Origin: Candidatus Scalindua japonica
Lineage (GTDB): Bacteria; Planctomycetota; Brocadiia; Brocadiales; Scalinduaceae
Assembly (NCBI RefSeq): GCF_002443295.1
Contig: NZ_BAOS01000038.1
Coordinates: 1-64,000 of the forward strand
Direction: 5' to 3'
Length of the DNA stretch: 64,000 nucleotides
Shown here one piece after another: positions 47,401-55,014 of this stretch (position 1 is the stretch's first letter; the number at the start of each line of letters is the position of its first letter). The notes under the pieces are model-generated. The model was given only the letters and a program-made list of their open reading frames with translations, was not told the DNA's origin and ran no database searches. The position numbers were made by a program, and so were the translations under genes.

Positions 47401-48143
47401 CTTCCATGATTAAGAGCGAAGACACTCTCCTGGTTGGGTATGTAACGTTTAACACCAGGGAGCGGGACGAGGTAAGTGTGGTTGAAGATGCTGATAAACT
47501 CGTAAAGGCAAAGATAGCATCCGGAGAGCTGAATTTGCCGAAAGGGTATTATATAAAATGGGCCGGCCAATTTGAAAACCAGGTAAGGGCTAACAAACGT
47601 CTGGTGGTCTTGTTGCCTATATGTCTTTTTGTGAACTTTTTTATTCTATACATACAATTTCGATCTGTAATGACAACATTATTCATTTACTTTGCGATTC
47701 CCGTGTCACTGGCAGGAGGATTTATCCTTCTTAATATCTTTGGATACAACCTTAGTGTTGCGGTATGGGTTGGTTTTATTGCTCTATTTGGTATCGCAGT
47801 GGACGATGGTGTTGTTATCACAACGTATCTTGACCAGACATTTAAGAAGAGAAAGATAAAGTCTGTTCAAGATGCCAGGGAGGCCACTGTGCAGGCAGGC
47901 CTTAAACGTATCCGTCCATGTCTGATGACATCCGCCACTACTATAATTGCCCTGATGCCTGTTCTCTTATCTACCGGTCGGGGTTCAGACGTAATGAAAC
48001 CAATGGCAATACCCACCGTTGGAGGAATGGCTGTAGTATTGATAGCTATATTCATTGTACCATGCTGTTATTGTGGACTTATGGAACTGAAGCTGAAGAG
48101 GGGCATCAAGGACCCTTGCTTTGAGGAAAATGACACGGCCTGA
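44475..48143 (+). CDS. cusA: CusA/CzcA-type heavy-metal RND efflux pump
   Basis: 1222 residues, longer than the usual 1040-1050. It has the RND layout of twelve membrane helices and two periplasmic loops, the NVPVDAIPDISENQ start, and the SGIAIAIGTLVDMGIIMTEN helix of the proton relay. Two differences from standard CusA stand out. About 50 residues are inserted at about 147-203 with four Cys and several His (FCPEHSGG, CPDD, CSEHDH, CPMGD), resembling metal-binding units. Extra hydrophobic sequence lies at about 556-640 between helices. It would expel monovalent (Cu/Ag) or divalent metal. No CusC/TolC gene follows. Confidence 0.93.
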   Translation: MINRLIRFCLENTFITLAITLLVIGAGYYSIKNVPVDAIPDISENQSIVFTDWPGRDPHTVEDQVTYPLTTSLEGVPGVKVVRSYSGFGFSVIYVIFKEDVEFYWARSRVLERLNVAQRWLPDGVVPVLGPDATALGQIFWYTVENGFFCPEHSGGVFVCPDDFTIASDEAGNCSEHDHQLVLKRVFNDGGACPMGDAELVKSNYNLGELRSLQDWYVRYQLNAVDGVSEVASVGGFVKQYQIDVDPDKMRAHRVKLSDIYDAVRKSNVDVGAKVIENYGMEYIIRGIGFIKNIEDVEEIVVKSTEGTPLYVKNVANVTFGPDFRRGGLDKEGAEVVGAVATMRYGENPLRVINSVKEKIRKIEPGLPSGVHIVPFYDRTQLIKETIGTLKKALTEEIIITIVIIAIFLFHIRSSLVVAITLPLAVLLAFTAMYRFGVDSNVMSLSGIAIAIGTLVDMGIIMTENIYRHLTESDGSKPRIEVIYEASREVAGAIITAVATTIISFIPVFFMESQEGKLFKPLAYTKTFALFASVVVAITIVPVLSNLFLREGNWRRRSSIILGSAPGICLIFIIRYLIFGRYETVSLSTAWVYSVIGGLIIGYLIYVMSRERLKPIQQNGISRAIYAVYEPTLRWILSHKVLFLIIPVFIVFSGISIWLGLGRIAYPIEKCLSYVKLDLDKIDPWVALKHKFPGIGREFMPALDEGSLLYMPSFLPAAGFTEVMTGLKKQDILMKQIPEVDMVVGKMGRAETALDPAPTSMIETIVNLKPKDQWRNVTIKRWYSNWYIPQWTKHILGLVWPEERTITKNEILEELRESADMPGVAPTWLQPIQTRVIMLQSGLRAMMGAKIYGDDLKEIERIGLQLEKILKQVPGAVDVIADRIVGKPYIEYKIDREAIARYGVDLEEVQEVIEIALGGKNITWTVEGRERYPVRVRYMREIRDDFEMLPQILVPTPTGAQIPIAQVCDIEYTIGPSMIKSEDTLLVGYVTFNTRERDEVSVVEDADKLVKAKIASGELNLPKGYYIKWAGQFENQVRANKRLVVLLPICLFVNFFILYIQFRSVMTTLFIYFAIPVSLAGGFILLNIFGYNLSVAVWVGFIALFGIAVDDGVVITTYLDQTFKKRKIKSVQDAREATVQAGLKRIRPCLMTSATTIIALMPVLLSTGRGSDVMKPMAIPTVGGMAVVLIAIFIVPCCYCGLMELKLKRGIKDPCFEENDTA

Positions 48144-48422
48144 TCATATATTTCTCAAACACAATATATCTGTTTGAAATAAGGAGAATATTTTATAAAA
48201 TCAGATGTCTTTTTGAAACCCCAGAGTATGTTATTAATAACACAAGTGCGTCAAATAGCATATCGAGCTTGTGTGCTGCCTGGCCATTTCAGGAAACATT
48301 GGTCTTTGACTTTTCCGGCAGACCTGAAGAGTATAGCGAAGTGTGTTTACTCGGGACATTAATTAAAACAAAAGAAGATCAGGTTAAAAAAAGGAACATT
48401 TTGATACACCTCAACTTGACAG

Positions 48423-48794
48423 TTATGACTGATGTTTGTGAATAGTATGTGAAATAATATATCTATTGTTTGCTACCCAGCGATAGACCAAAAAAGATAG
48501 AAAACTGATTACAGGCATCTTGAATAAAATTGCCAGCCATCTGAAATATCTTAAGTTGCGAAGTATTTCCGGCAACGATTTGTCGCCTGTCAGGATACGT
48601 CCATCAGGGGTAACCATGTGTATAGCTTCCCTACATAATTCCTCTCTTATCTTCGGAAATCGGCTCTTACGTTCTTCCGATTGACACGCGATAAATTCAA
48701 ACACATCTGCTTCCATTGCGTGTGATTTAATCCAGCTCATACACCCGCAGCATAAGCTGCACTCCGCATCATATATTAGTACAGTAGATTTCAT
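48423..48794 (-). CDS. DCC-family (DUF393) thiol-disulfide oxidoreductase-like protein
   Basis: 123 residues with the DCC signature near the start: VLIYDAECSLCCGCMSWI (DxxCxxC at about 9-15). The remainder (RFPKIREELCREAIHMVTPDGRILTGDKSLPEILR, then FLVYRWVANNRY) matches the family, predicted to have a thioredoxin-like fold. Substrate unknown. It follows the metal pump in opposite orientation. The 280-bp gap between them has no convincing gene. Confidence 0.85.
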   Translation of the reverse strand: MKSTVLIYDAECSLCCGCMSWIKSHAMEADVFEFIACQSEERKSRFPKIREELCREAIHMVTPDGRILTGDKSLPEILRNLRYFRWLAILFKMPVISFLSFLVYRWVANNRYIISHTIHKHQS

Positions 48795-49582
48795 TTATAG
48801 CTACACATTTGAATAGTAGACTTCTTCAGAATATGATAAATTTGTTCAGTGCTTAAAGGACTGTAGTTGCCATGACATTAGTTTGTAACACTTCGACAGA
48901 GTTTACATTAAGTGTTCGAAATTACCCAGTGTGACGACATCCTGAGTGCCCGCCCATGTCCGATCGGTAGTAGTCGAAGGATAGTTTTTGTAACGGTAGC
49001 GAACAGGCTTCTTATCGAAGCGTCTCTTATAAAGAAATGTGAGATTTATAAAATGATATGTCAAAATAGATCTGATTTCAAACAATTAATCTTTGCAGAA
49101 ATTGGTCATGCTGAAATGAAACCTCTTGCGGAATAGCAGGGAAAATGCTAAAGTCACTAACCTTATAGATAACAAAAAAACAGCAGATTGTTTGTAATGG
49201 GTTTATCTGGTTTTTCTAAGAAAAACCAAAGGCAATATCCGATGTTAAGGTAGATATGTAGTCAAGAGGAAATTTGAACCCCTTCTTCTTATAAAGCAGG
49301 CATCGGGTCTCTTTTTTGGTAAGGCAGTCGGTAGCACTAAGCTTGTTTTCCATGTTTTGTTCCAAATAGTACAATAAGTGGAAGATGCCAAGTTGTTTTT
49401 AATAAGCGGACAAGGCTTTCTGTTTTTATATGTTTAATATCATAATAAGTGGAAATATTTTCCATCTATAGCAGGTAATATCATGGAAACTTTCCACTTA
49501 TTGCACTGATAAGTGTGACCGTTCGCTCCGCTCACTTGGCCTGTGGCCATCACACTTATCGGTGGCTGTTGAGTGCTGCACA
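48795..49582. other. Gene-free stretch with two inverted repeats at its right end
   Basis: No convincing coding frame. A 10-bp near-hairpin (TGGTTTTTCT/AGAAAAACCA, 49208-49228) is followed by two clear inverted repeats: AATAAGTGGAAA (49444-49455 with 49491-49502) and GATAAGTGTGA (49508-49518 with 49550-49560). The second has the spacing and GC-rich loop (CGTTCGCTCCGCT) seen in integron attC-type stems and directly precedes the first attC-like site. Confidence 0.5.
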
Positions 49583-49636
49583 CTCTAACGCCCTTGACAG
49601 GCTCCGCTCTCGCTCCACCTATCAAGGGCGTTAGAG
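49583..49636. repeat. attC-like site 1
   Basis: CTCTAACGCCCTTGA (49583-49597) pairs exactly with TCAAGGGCGTTAGAG (49622-49636). The outer boxes TCTAAC and GTTAGAG fit the RYYYAAC...GTTRRRY integron pattern. It is 27 bp before the ATG of the first cassette gene. Confidence 0.6.
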
Positions 49637-49663
49637 CCGACTGCGCTTCTCAGGAGAACTAAT

Positions 49664-50059
49664 ATGAAAATTGTTTCCATCACGATCACTTTGCTACTTT
49701 TATTAATTGCCAATAATGCATTTGCTGAATGCTGGATAGCCTCTGGATTTAAAGGGTATGGTAGTAATGCGTATGACAAATTTAACATTCATGAAGATGG
49801 ATTATCCAATAAAAAAATCCATATAAGCATCAATGGTAATAAAAGTTCCGTTACAGGAAGTGAAGAGATATCTTTTAAGGAAGTCACTCCACAATTAATA
49901 GTTGGTGTATACATGAGCGGTAGTTACAAAGGTGTGGTTGAATCGTGGGGAATAGATATTGAAAATCGTAAAGTCTTTTATACGCAAACGAAAAGCGGTT
50001 ACACCATTTTTGACGGTGCAAAAATGTTTATTGGCGATCTAGAAGGTAAATGTAAATAA
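49664..50059 (+). CDS. Exported protein of unknown function (cassette gene)
   Basis: 131 residues with a cleavable signal peptide (about 1-21, ending NNAFAECW). The mature part is a small beta-rich domain (KKIHISINGNKSSVTGSEEISFKEV...VGVYMSGSYKG...KVFYTQTKSGYTIFDGAKMFIGDLEGKC) with two Cys that may pair. Ribosome site CAGGAG. It lies between attC-like sites 1 and 2, the standard layout of one integron cassette. Function unknown. Confidence 0.75.
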   Translation: MKIVSITITLLLLLIANNAFAECWIASGFKGYGSNAYDKFNIHEDGLSNKKIHISINGNKSSVTGSEEISFKEVTPQLIVGVYMSGSYKGVVESWGIDIENRKVFYTQTKSGYTIFDGAKMFIGDLEGKCK

Positions 50060-50064
50060 TGCTT

Positions 50065-50120
50065 TGATAACAAAGTCAATACAGCCGATCGCTACGCTCC
50101 GGCTGATTTCTGCGTTATAT
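50065..50120. repeat. attC-like site 2
   Basis: TGATAAC (50065-50071) and GTTATAT (50114-50120) bracket paired inner arms (AATACAGCCG with CGGCTGATTT) and a loop GATCGCTACGCT. Size 56 bp, near the lower limit for attC sites. It starts 5 bp past the stop of the preceding gene. Confidence 0.65.
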
Positions 50121-50155
50121 TAAACAATTGGCAATTTTTTAGATTATAATAGAAA

Positions 50156-50638
50156 ATGAAACCAAAAGTTTATATTGAAACTACAATTGTAAGTTATCTT
50201 ACATCAAGACCTAGCAGAGATTTAATTATTGCCGCCCATCAGCAAATAACAAAAGAATGGTGGGAGACAAGGCAACAACACTTTGAAATGTATATTTCTC
50301 AATTAGTTGTTAAAGAGTCAAAGGCTGGTGATGAAAATGCTGCTAAAAGAAGAATAAAGGAACTAGAGAAAATTTCAATACTTGAAACAAATGAAGAAGC
50401 TTTAAAGCTATCAAAAATATTAATTGCCAAAAAACTTGTTCCTCAAAAAGCGATTGAAGATGCTATTCATGTATCAGTTGCAACTGTTCATGGTATGGAT
50501 TATTTACTGACATGGAATTGTACTCATATAGCAAATGCTGAAATGAGGCACTTAATAGAATTTCAGTGTTCTGAATTGGGATATCAAGCACCAGTCATAT
50601 GTACACCTGAAGAATTAATGGGAGGTCAAAATGATTAA
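50156..50638 (+). CDS. PIN-domain toxin (VapC-like), cassette gene
   Basis: 160 residues of the PIN RNase fold: VYIETTIVSYL (first acidic residue, Glu instead of the commoner Asp), KESKAGD, KAIEDAIHVSVATVHGMDYLLTWN (acidic residue of the central helix) and the LLTWNCTHI strand with Asn. VapC-like toxins cleave tRNA or rRNA. The stop overlaps the start of the 61-residue antitoxin candidate by 8 bp, as in a type II toxin-antitoxin operon with toxin first. Confidence 0.85.
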   Translation: MKPKVYIETTIVSYLTSRPSRDLIIAAHQQITKEWWETRQQHFEMYISQLVVKESKAGDENAAKRRIKELEKISILETNEEALKLSKILIAKKLVPQKAIEDAIHVSVATVHGMDYLLTWNCTHIANAEMRHLIEFQCSELGYQAPVICTPEELMGGQND

Positions 50639-50816
50639 AGATTGTATAGTTGAAAGTATACGGGATATTAGGGAAGCACACGCAAAAAAGTTCGATTTTG
50701 ATTTAGATAAAATTTACAAAGATATTAAAGAGTCAGAAAAAACAAATCCCAATAAAATCATAGCGTTAAAACCTAAATTACTTAAACATACTCATATAAC
50801 AAAAAAATCCAGTTGA
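50631..50816 (+). CDS. Antitoxin partner of PIN toxin
   Basis: 61 residues, acidic-basic helical N-terminal part (CIVESIRDIREAHAKKFDFDLDKIYKDIKE) typical of short antitoxins; the family form ('EVRAIREELAKKYNFDLDAIFEDL') is often seen next to PIN toxins. It overlaps the toxin gene by 8 bp with a GGAGG ribosome site inside the toxin. Its last codons run into the attC-like site 3, so the C-terminus depends on the recombination site. Confidence 0.75.
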   Translation: MIKDCIVESIRDIREAHAKKFDFDLDKIYKDIKESEKTNPNKIIALKPKLLKHTHITKKSS

Positions 50817-50921
50817 CCAAAAATGCACTTGTTTTTAGTCAATGTTATAGTTAATAAAGTTTTCAGCTTGTCCAATATCTATCAGCTTGCCATTTTTGGC
50901 AACTGATTTAGGGCGTTAGGC
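50794..50921. repeat. attC-like site 3 (long form)
   Basis: ATATAAC (50794-50800) and GTTAGGC (50915-50921) bracket imperfect inverted arms: CAGTTGACCAAAAATG and CATTTTTGGCAACTG. At 128 bp it has the size of Vibrio-type attC repeats. GTTAGGC is an exact GTTRRRY box, 12 bp before the next cassette gene. Confidence 0.65.
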
Positions 50922-50933
50922 ATAAGAAAGATA

Positions 50934-52412
50934 ATGCAAATCAATTTAAAAAAACACTATGCTCCATCTAAAAACCACACTTATCCTATTTTTCTTTCAT
51001 CAATATGTGTTGATGACAATTTAGATCCAAAGGATAGACTAAAAAGGTTACGAAAGCGTATTTACGAGGAGGCAGGTGCGTGTTCTCAAGTATATGTTGA
51101 TGAAATAGTAAAGCCAAGGGATATACAAAGCCAAGATCATTTAGAAGCTGTTGATGATCTAATAGAGCGTGTTCGTGAAGCAAATATATTTATATGTGTT
51201 CTCGGTGGTAGTCGCCATGGATCACCTATAAAAATAGATTCACTTAACTCTGCTGTCTCTTTCTTTGAAATAGAACTCTATCAAGCTGCTCTATTAGAAA
51301 AGGAAATCCACTTTTTCGTCCTGGATGAATTTAACCCAGACCCTAGACTAAAACGGCTTCTTGATATTTTAAACTTTGCCTTTCCAGAATGGATAAATCG
51401 TGAGCGATTGAGCGAACCTAAGATAATAGATCACGTAAAAAGATTAGTCGGAAAGAAGCGACGGCAAAAAATACTATGGCCCTTAAGAATAATTAGAACT
51501 CCTATTTCCAGATTAGTACAGGCATTGTATATTGATCGAGTACGCCAAGCTCAAAATGCACAGATACTATTCTTGGACGAACAATTTGAATCCCGAACAG
51601 GAGGATCAAATCAGCAAATTCTTTCCTCTCTTCAACATAAGTTAAGTACAGAGAGAAATGAGGGAAAAAGACTAACGAGGCTGTGGGTTGCTATTCGTGA
51701 ATTAATGAGTAGTCCATACACTGAAATAAAGGACAGACAACTACTTGAGTACTGGGACGAAATATTATGTGAATGGGCACGTGCTGGAGCATGGTACGGC
51801 TTGCATGGCGATACCCCTTTAGGATGTTTAGCGGCTCTAAATAGTGTTGCAAAGATTAGACAAGACTTGAAAGAAAAATATGAGAAACAACTTCAACCTG
51901 AAAAGACAATATATCCAGGTGGTGCCTTAGCCAGCGCAAAGTATTCTATAGCAAAACGTTTATTTGTAAAATCAGACCGTGCTGCAAGGCTGAATGAAGC
52001 TCTTGATGACATCAAAATTTCATTGAAAGAAACTGGGTCGGATAAAACAAATTTAATAGCAATACGAGGCAGCATTCTTAGACAACTCGGTAAAACTACA
52101 GAGTCAATTAAAGATTACAAAGAAGTTTTAAAACAAAGAGAAGAACAGAGTGCTTCAGATTCTTCCATTGGGGAAGCACTTTCAGAACTAGGTTTTGGCT
52201 TTCTACGGCAGGGGCATCTCTTGAAAGGGTTACAGTATACTAAAGATGGTGTACATTACATGCGAAACGGCACAACGGCAGGATTTTTAGCGAGAGGATT
52301 GAAAAAACTTTCATTGGCTTACCTTGCAAATGGAAGGTTAATAAAGGCTTATGATACTTGGCAGGAGTGTAAAAAGATTGCAATTCGACATGAAACGTTT
52401 GACCAGATATGA
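50934..52412 (+). CDS. DUF4062 (TIR-related) protein with TPR-like C-terminus, cassette gene
   Basis: 492 residues. The first 160 residues resemble DUF4062, a TIR-related fold: YPIFLSSICVDDNLDPKDRLKRLRKRI, then LIERVREANIFICVLGGSRHG, then EIELYQAALLEKEIHFFVLDE. The middle (about 200-320) is helical. The end (about 330-490) contains TPR-like helical pairs (AIRGSILRQLGKTTESIKDYKEVLK; EALSELGFGFLRQGHLLKGLQYTKDG). TIR-like plus TPR proteins often work in defence or signalling by nucleotide cleavage; the catalytic Glu cannot be assigned here. Position between two attC-like sites makes it one cassette. Confidence 0.75.
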   Translation: MQINLKKHYAPSKNHTYPIFLSSICVDDNLDPKDRLKRLRKRIYEEAGACSQVYVDEIVKPRDIQSQDHLEAVDDLIERVREANIFICVLGGSRHGSPIKIDSLNSAVSFFEIELYQAALLEKEIHFFVLDEFNPDPRLKRLLDILNFAFPEWINRERLSEPKIIDHVKRLVGKKRRQKILWPLRIIRTPISRLVQALYIDRVRQAQNAQILFLDEQFESRTGGSNQQILSSLQHKLSTERNEGKRLTRLWVAIRELMSSPYTEIKDRQLLEYWDEILCEWARAGAWYGLHGDTPLGCLAALNSVAKIRQDLKEKYEKQLQPEKTIYPGGALASAKYSIAKRLFVKSDRAARLNEALDDIKISLKETGSDKTNLIAIRGSILRQLGKTTESIKDYKEVLKQREEQSASDSSIGEALSELGFGFLRQGHLLKGLQYTKDGVHYMRNGTTAGFLARGLKKLSLAYLANGRLIKAYDTWQECKKIAIRHETFDQI

Positions 52413-52419
52413 AAAAAAT

Positions 52420-52544
52420 GCCCAACAAATCAGTCGAGGTGACGCCTTTATCATGTGCGATTTCTACGGTTTTAAATTCCTTGCTTATTTTATTTTACCC
52501 ATTATTTTATACGCCATACGGCACACCTCACCTCGACGTTATAT
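52420..52544. repeat. attC-like site 4 (long form)
   Basis: GCCCAAC (52420-52426) and GTTATAT (52538-52544) bracket arms TCGAGGTGACGCC and CACACCTCACCTCGA. At 125 bp it has the size of long attC sites. It starts 7 bp after the DUF4062 stop. An open frame runs through it but belongs to no gene. Confidence 0.7.
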
Positions 52545-52554
52545 TTTATATCGT

Positions 52555-52995
52555 ATGATTCAAGACAATACTGTAAAACAAGAAATTGAAGATGAATGGA
52601 AAGGAGTAAGATCCTTCCAATCAAGAATTCAGGCACATCTAAATGCTTCAGGCGGTATGGGTGGAGTAGGCGCCACTCATCAATTAAGAAATATATCTCA
52701 TAATTTGACTTTGCTTTTTGCATTCTCAGTATTAGAAACAACGCTAAAGCAATTGCGAGATGAAAGCGTTTTTAACGAAAGCCGTAATGGGTTAAAGGCT
52801 TTAATGCATTCAAGCCAGATACATATCCCATGGCGGAATTTTGATTTAGTCGACAAAGCAAGGGAAGATAGAAATAGAGTAGCTCATGATCAAGAAATAC
52901 TGGAGCGCGGGGAGTGTTGGAACATTATTGATGGCATCGAGAATGAATTGGTTTCTTGGAATGTGGTTTCAACCAAAATACCATTTAACCACTAA
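52555..52995 (+). CDS. HEPN-like protein, cassette gene
   Basis: 146 residues, start chosen at ATG 52555 because the longer in-frame version from 52351 would translate the attC site and overlap the previous gene. All-helical: SHNLTLLFAFSVLETTLKQLRDES, then KAREDRNRVAHDQEIL. RNRVAH fits the RX4-6H motif of HEPN RNases. HEPN proteins act as toxins, in phage defence or in RNA processing. No MNT partner is adjacent (the only MNT relic is at 4050). Followed by the attC-like repeat at 53002. Confidence 0.65.
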   Translation: MIQDNTVKQEIEDEWKGVRSFQSRIQAHLNASGGMGGVGATHQLRNISHNLTLLFAFSVLETTLKQLRDESVFNESRNGLKALMHSSQIHIPWRNFDLVDKAREDRNRVAHDQEILERGECWNIIDGIENELVSWNVVSTKIPFNH

Positions 52996-53001
52996 AAAAT
53001 A

Positions 53002-53053
53002 TAACGAATAAGGTTAGATTGTGTGAGGGACGAACCACAATCTGAACCGTTTG
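53002..53053. repeat. attC-like site 5, copy A of a 52-bp exact repeat
   Basis: A 52-bp sequence beginning TAACGAATAAGGTTAGATTG is repeated without change at 54963-55014. Inner arms GGTTAGATTGTG and CACAATCTGAACC pair around TGAGGGACGAAC. The left box is ATATAAC. It closes the HEPN cassette. Confidence 0.7.
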
Positions 53054-53294
53054 TTGGACAAGCCCGTTGTTTGGGTGCTAAACATTGTATAAGAAAATAT
53101 CTTATGAAGATTGCTTCTCTTTTTTACCGCAGAAGCTATGAAGCCAAAGAAGTGGATTTTTCAATTGCTGTCGTCATGCTTTAGGAGCTACAGAACATGG
53201 TTTTTCAGCCATTTTACCTCAAATTTGGGCGAACGGGGGCCATCTCGACCCGATAATGCCGTTTTTGCAAATCTTAGATGCATAGCGGATTCGA

Positions 53295-54080
53295 TTACAT
53301 AACCAGAACAGCCTCCTCTTTTGTTAACTTGTAGGGGAAAGACCTGGATTTGTGTGATGGAGGTATCATCGTTTTTATGATCTTCATTATTCCTCCACAG
53401 CATTTGCACGTAAGCTTTGGACGCTCTCTGAACCAGGCTGACGACTTATTCGGGTTGATACCGGTAAGGTACTGAAGCAATGCAATCAAGCGTTTGCTAT
53501 TAGGGTGGAGGAAACCAAAGTTCCGTGTTCGCCTGAAACCTTTGGGTAGAACATGCTGGAGAATCAACCTGAGAAACTGCGGGCCGGGAAGTGTTCTTGT
53601 GAGCATTTTTTTGCTCTTACTATCCTGGTAACGAAAGGTCACCTGACCATCTTTGCACGTAATAATATCTTTCTCTTGAATGACCCCTTTGTAGAGATAA
53701 CGACCAAGATAGACCAGTGCCTTTTCACCGTTGCCGACAAATTTGCAATCGACGACCCATGTTTTGGGATAATTAACTGGAAGCGTAAGAGCCGCTTTGT
53801 TCACGGCATCGAGCATTTTTGCTCGAAACACTTTAGCCAGCGCTTTGTGATTGAAAAGGTACCGCGTCTTTCCTTCGCTTTTTTTGAAGCTCCAAAGCTT
53901 TTTCTTCTGATTGATGGCCCCGGCTGGCATTACCAGATGGATATGCGGGTGGTAATCGAGAGAGCGAGAGTGGGTGTGCAAAACAGTGATGGCTCCAGCG
54001 CTTCCTTGTAATACGCTGTCATTTTGGACAAAGGTTTTTACGGTTTCCCAACAACACTGTATCATTATGGAGTATAACAT
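53295..54080 (-). pseudogene. IS91-family transposase, N-terminus missing
   Basis: 261 residues matching the C-terminal two thirds of Y2-type IS91 transposases: the HUH motif in DYHPHIHLVMPAGAI (about 42-56), the two-Tyr helix ALVYLGRYLYKGVI (about 119-132), LPGPQFLRLILQHVLPKGFRRTRNFGFLHPN and a Zn-binding CKCCGGIM near the end. Family members are about 370-400 residues and begin with a zinc finger, absent here. The likely first Met falls in the middle of the family's domain, so the gene is truncated. Confidence 0.85.
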
Positions 54081-54084
54081 TCCC

Positions 54085-54262
54085 TCATTCTATGGAAAAA
54101 CCATTCATCAAATCATTAATTAATTGCAAGGCATTACGATTTGTATGAGAGGTCAGGTGGGTATATTTGGGAGTGGTTAAAATACTGTGGTGGCCGAGAA
54201 TTTTTTGTACTTCAAGCAGATCAACACCCGCCTCAATCAGATGATAAATCGGGGGACACCAT
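54085..54262 (-). pseudogene. Tyrosine recombinase C-terminal fragment
   Basis: The minus-strand frame reads IYHLIEAGVDLLEVQKILGHHSILTT and PKYTHLTSHTNRNALQLIND, stopping at 54085. HLLEAGVDL..VQ.LLGH.SI.TT..YTH is the catalytic end of phage-integrase-type recombinases, with the second HxxR-type His (GHHS) and nucleophile Tyr (YTH). The N-terminal 80 percent is absent. It ends 5 bp before the IS91 transposase remnant. Confidence 0.8.
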
Positions 54263-54378
54263 ACCTATTTAATTGATTTATAAGAATACGAAAGCTAAGA
54301 TAATGGCAAGAAGAAAAAGAATAGGACCAATTCTTTATTGTTAACATATTCTTTCAACTTCTAAAAGGGATAGTAACA

Positions 54379-54804
54379 ATGAAAATTCAACGAATATATA
54401 TTGATACTTCTGTTATTGGAGGATGTTTTGATACAGAATTTGAAAAATGGTCAAATGGATTGATAACAGATTTTAATAATGGTATTTATATACCTGTACT
54501 TTCAGAAATCACTACTATCGAAATCAATAAGGCACCAGAGTTTGTAAAATTAAAATATACCGAAACTCTTGAACTTCTTCAGTCCTATAAGGCTCAGAAC
54601 ATTTTAGGAGAAAAATTCAGAAATGATTTATTACATATAGCTCTTGCAACAGTCTCTGAAGTTGACATATTAGTAAGCTGGAATTTCAAACACATAGTAC
54701 ACTTTGACAAGATCATGCTGTTCAATGCTGTAAACATAGAATTAGGATTTAAACCTTTAAATATTTTTTCTCCAAGAGAGGTAACTACTTATGAACAAGA
54801 TTAA
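54379..54804 (+). CDS. PIN-domain toxin (VapC-like), second copy
   Basis: 141 residues: RIYIDTSVIGG (first Asp), SEITTIEINKAP (central Glu), FRNDLLHIALATVSEVDILVSWNFKHIV (helix Asp and the SWN strand). Same PIN subfamily as the gene at 50156 but clearly diverged. It overlaps the 71-residue partner by 14 bp. With the attC repeat at its end it forms a toxin-antitoxin cassette. Confidence 0.85.
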   Translation: MKIQRIYIDTSVIGGCFDTEFEKWSNGLITDFNNGIYIPVLSEITTIEINKAPEFVKLKYTETLELLQSYKAQNILGEKFRNDLLHIALATVSEVDILVSWNFKHIVHFDKIMLFNAVNIELGFKPLNIFSPREVTTYEQD

Positions 54805-55006
54805 AACTATTGATATGGTAAGGCGCATACGTGATACACAATATGAAATAACAAAAGAAAAGTCGCCAAAGGAGTTAAAAGCATATTTCCATCAAGAAGC
54901 GAAAAAAGCTGATGATGAAATAAATAAATTGTTAAAAAAATATCATAAAACAACTGATCGCCTAACGAATAAGGTTAGATTGTGTGAGGGACGAACCACA
55001 ATCTGA
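54791..55006 (+). CDS. Antitoxin partner of second PIN toxin
   Basis: 71 residues. The first 50 (IKTIDMVRRIRDTQYEITKEKSPKELKAYFHQEAKKADDEINKLLKK) form the helical antitoxin type found next to PIN genes ('MVR.IRD..YE.TKG.S..E...Y....A'). The last 20 codons lie inside the 52-bp attC-like repeat, so the natural C-terminus was probably replaced when the cassette formed. Confidence 0.75.
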   Translation: MNKIKTIDMVRRIRDTQYEITKEKSPKELKAYFHQEAKKADDEINKLLKKYHKTTDRLTNKVRLCEGRTTI

Positions 55007-55014
55007 ACCGTTTG
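54963..55014. repeat. attC-like site 6, copy B of the 52-bp exact repeat
   Basis: Identical to 53002-53053 over 52 bp; here the left box is GCCTAAC, a perfect attC box. It covers the end of the antitoxin gene. Confidence 0.7.

Larger units (their letters stand above)
53054..54262. mobile_element. IS91-type insertion remnant
   Basis: Contains an IS91-family transposase lacking its N-terminus and, upstream on the same strand, the C-terminal end of a tyrosine recombinase. This pairing is known in some IS91-like elements. Element ends cannot be fixed; it lies between attC-like site 5 and the second PIN cassette, so it landed in or near the array. The 53054-53294 segment shows no gene. Confidence 0.6.

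Noticed and set aside
48142-48442. Plus-strand open frame of about 95 codons after the metal pump gene (FETPEYVINNTSASNS...)
   Set aside because: No start codon, overlaps the 3' end of the DCC gene on the other strand, and no family recognised.
48912-49136. Plus-strand frame of 74 codons in the gene-free stretch
   Set aside because: A minus-strand frame overlaps it, there is no ribosome site, and the sequence has no recognisable domain.
52351-52554. N-terminal extension of the HEPN-like gene
   Set aside because: The extension overlaps the end of the DUF4062 gene and then translates a whole attC-like site; ATG 52555 is a better start.
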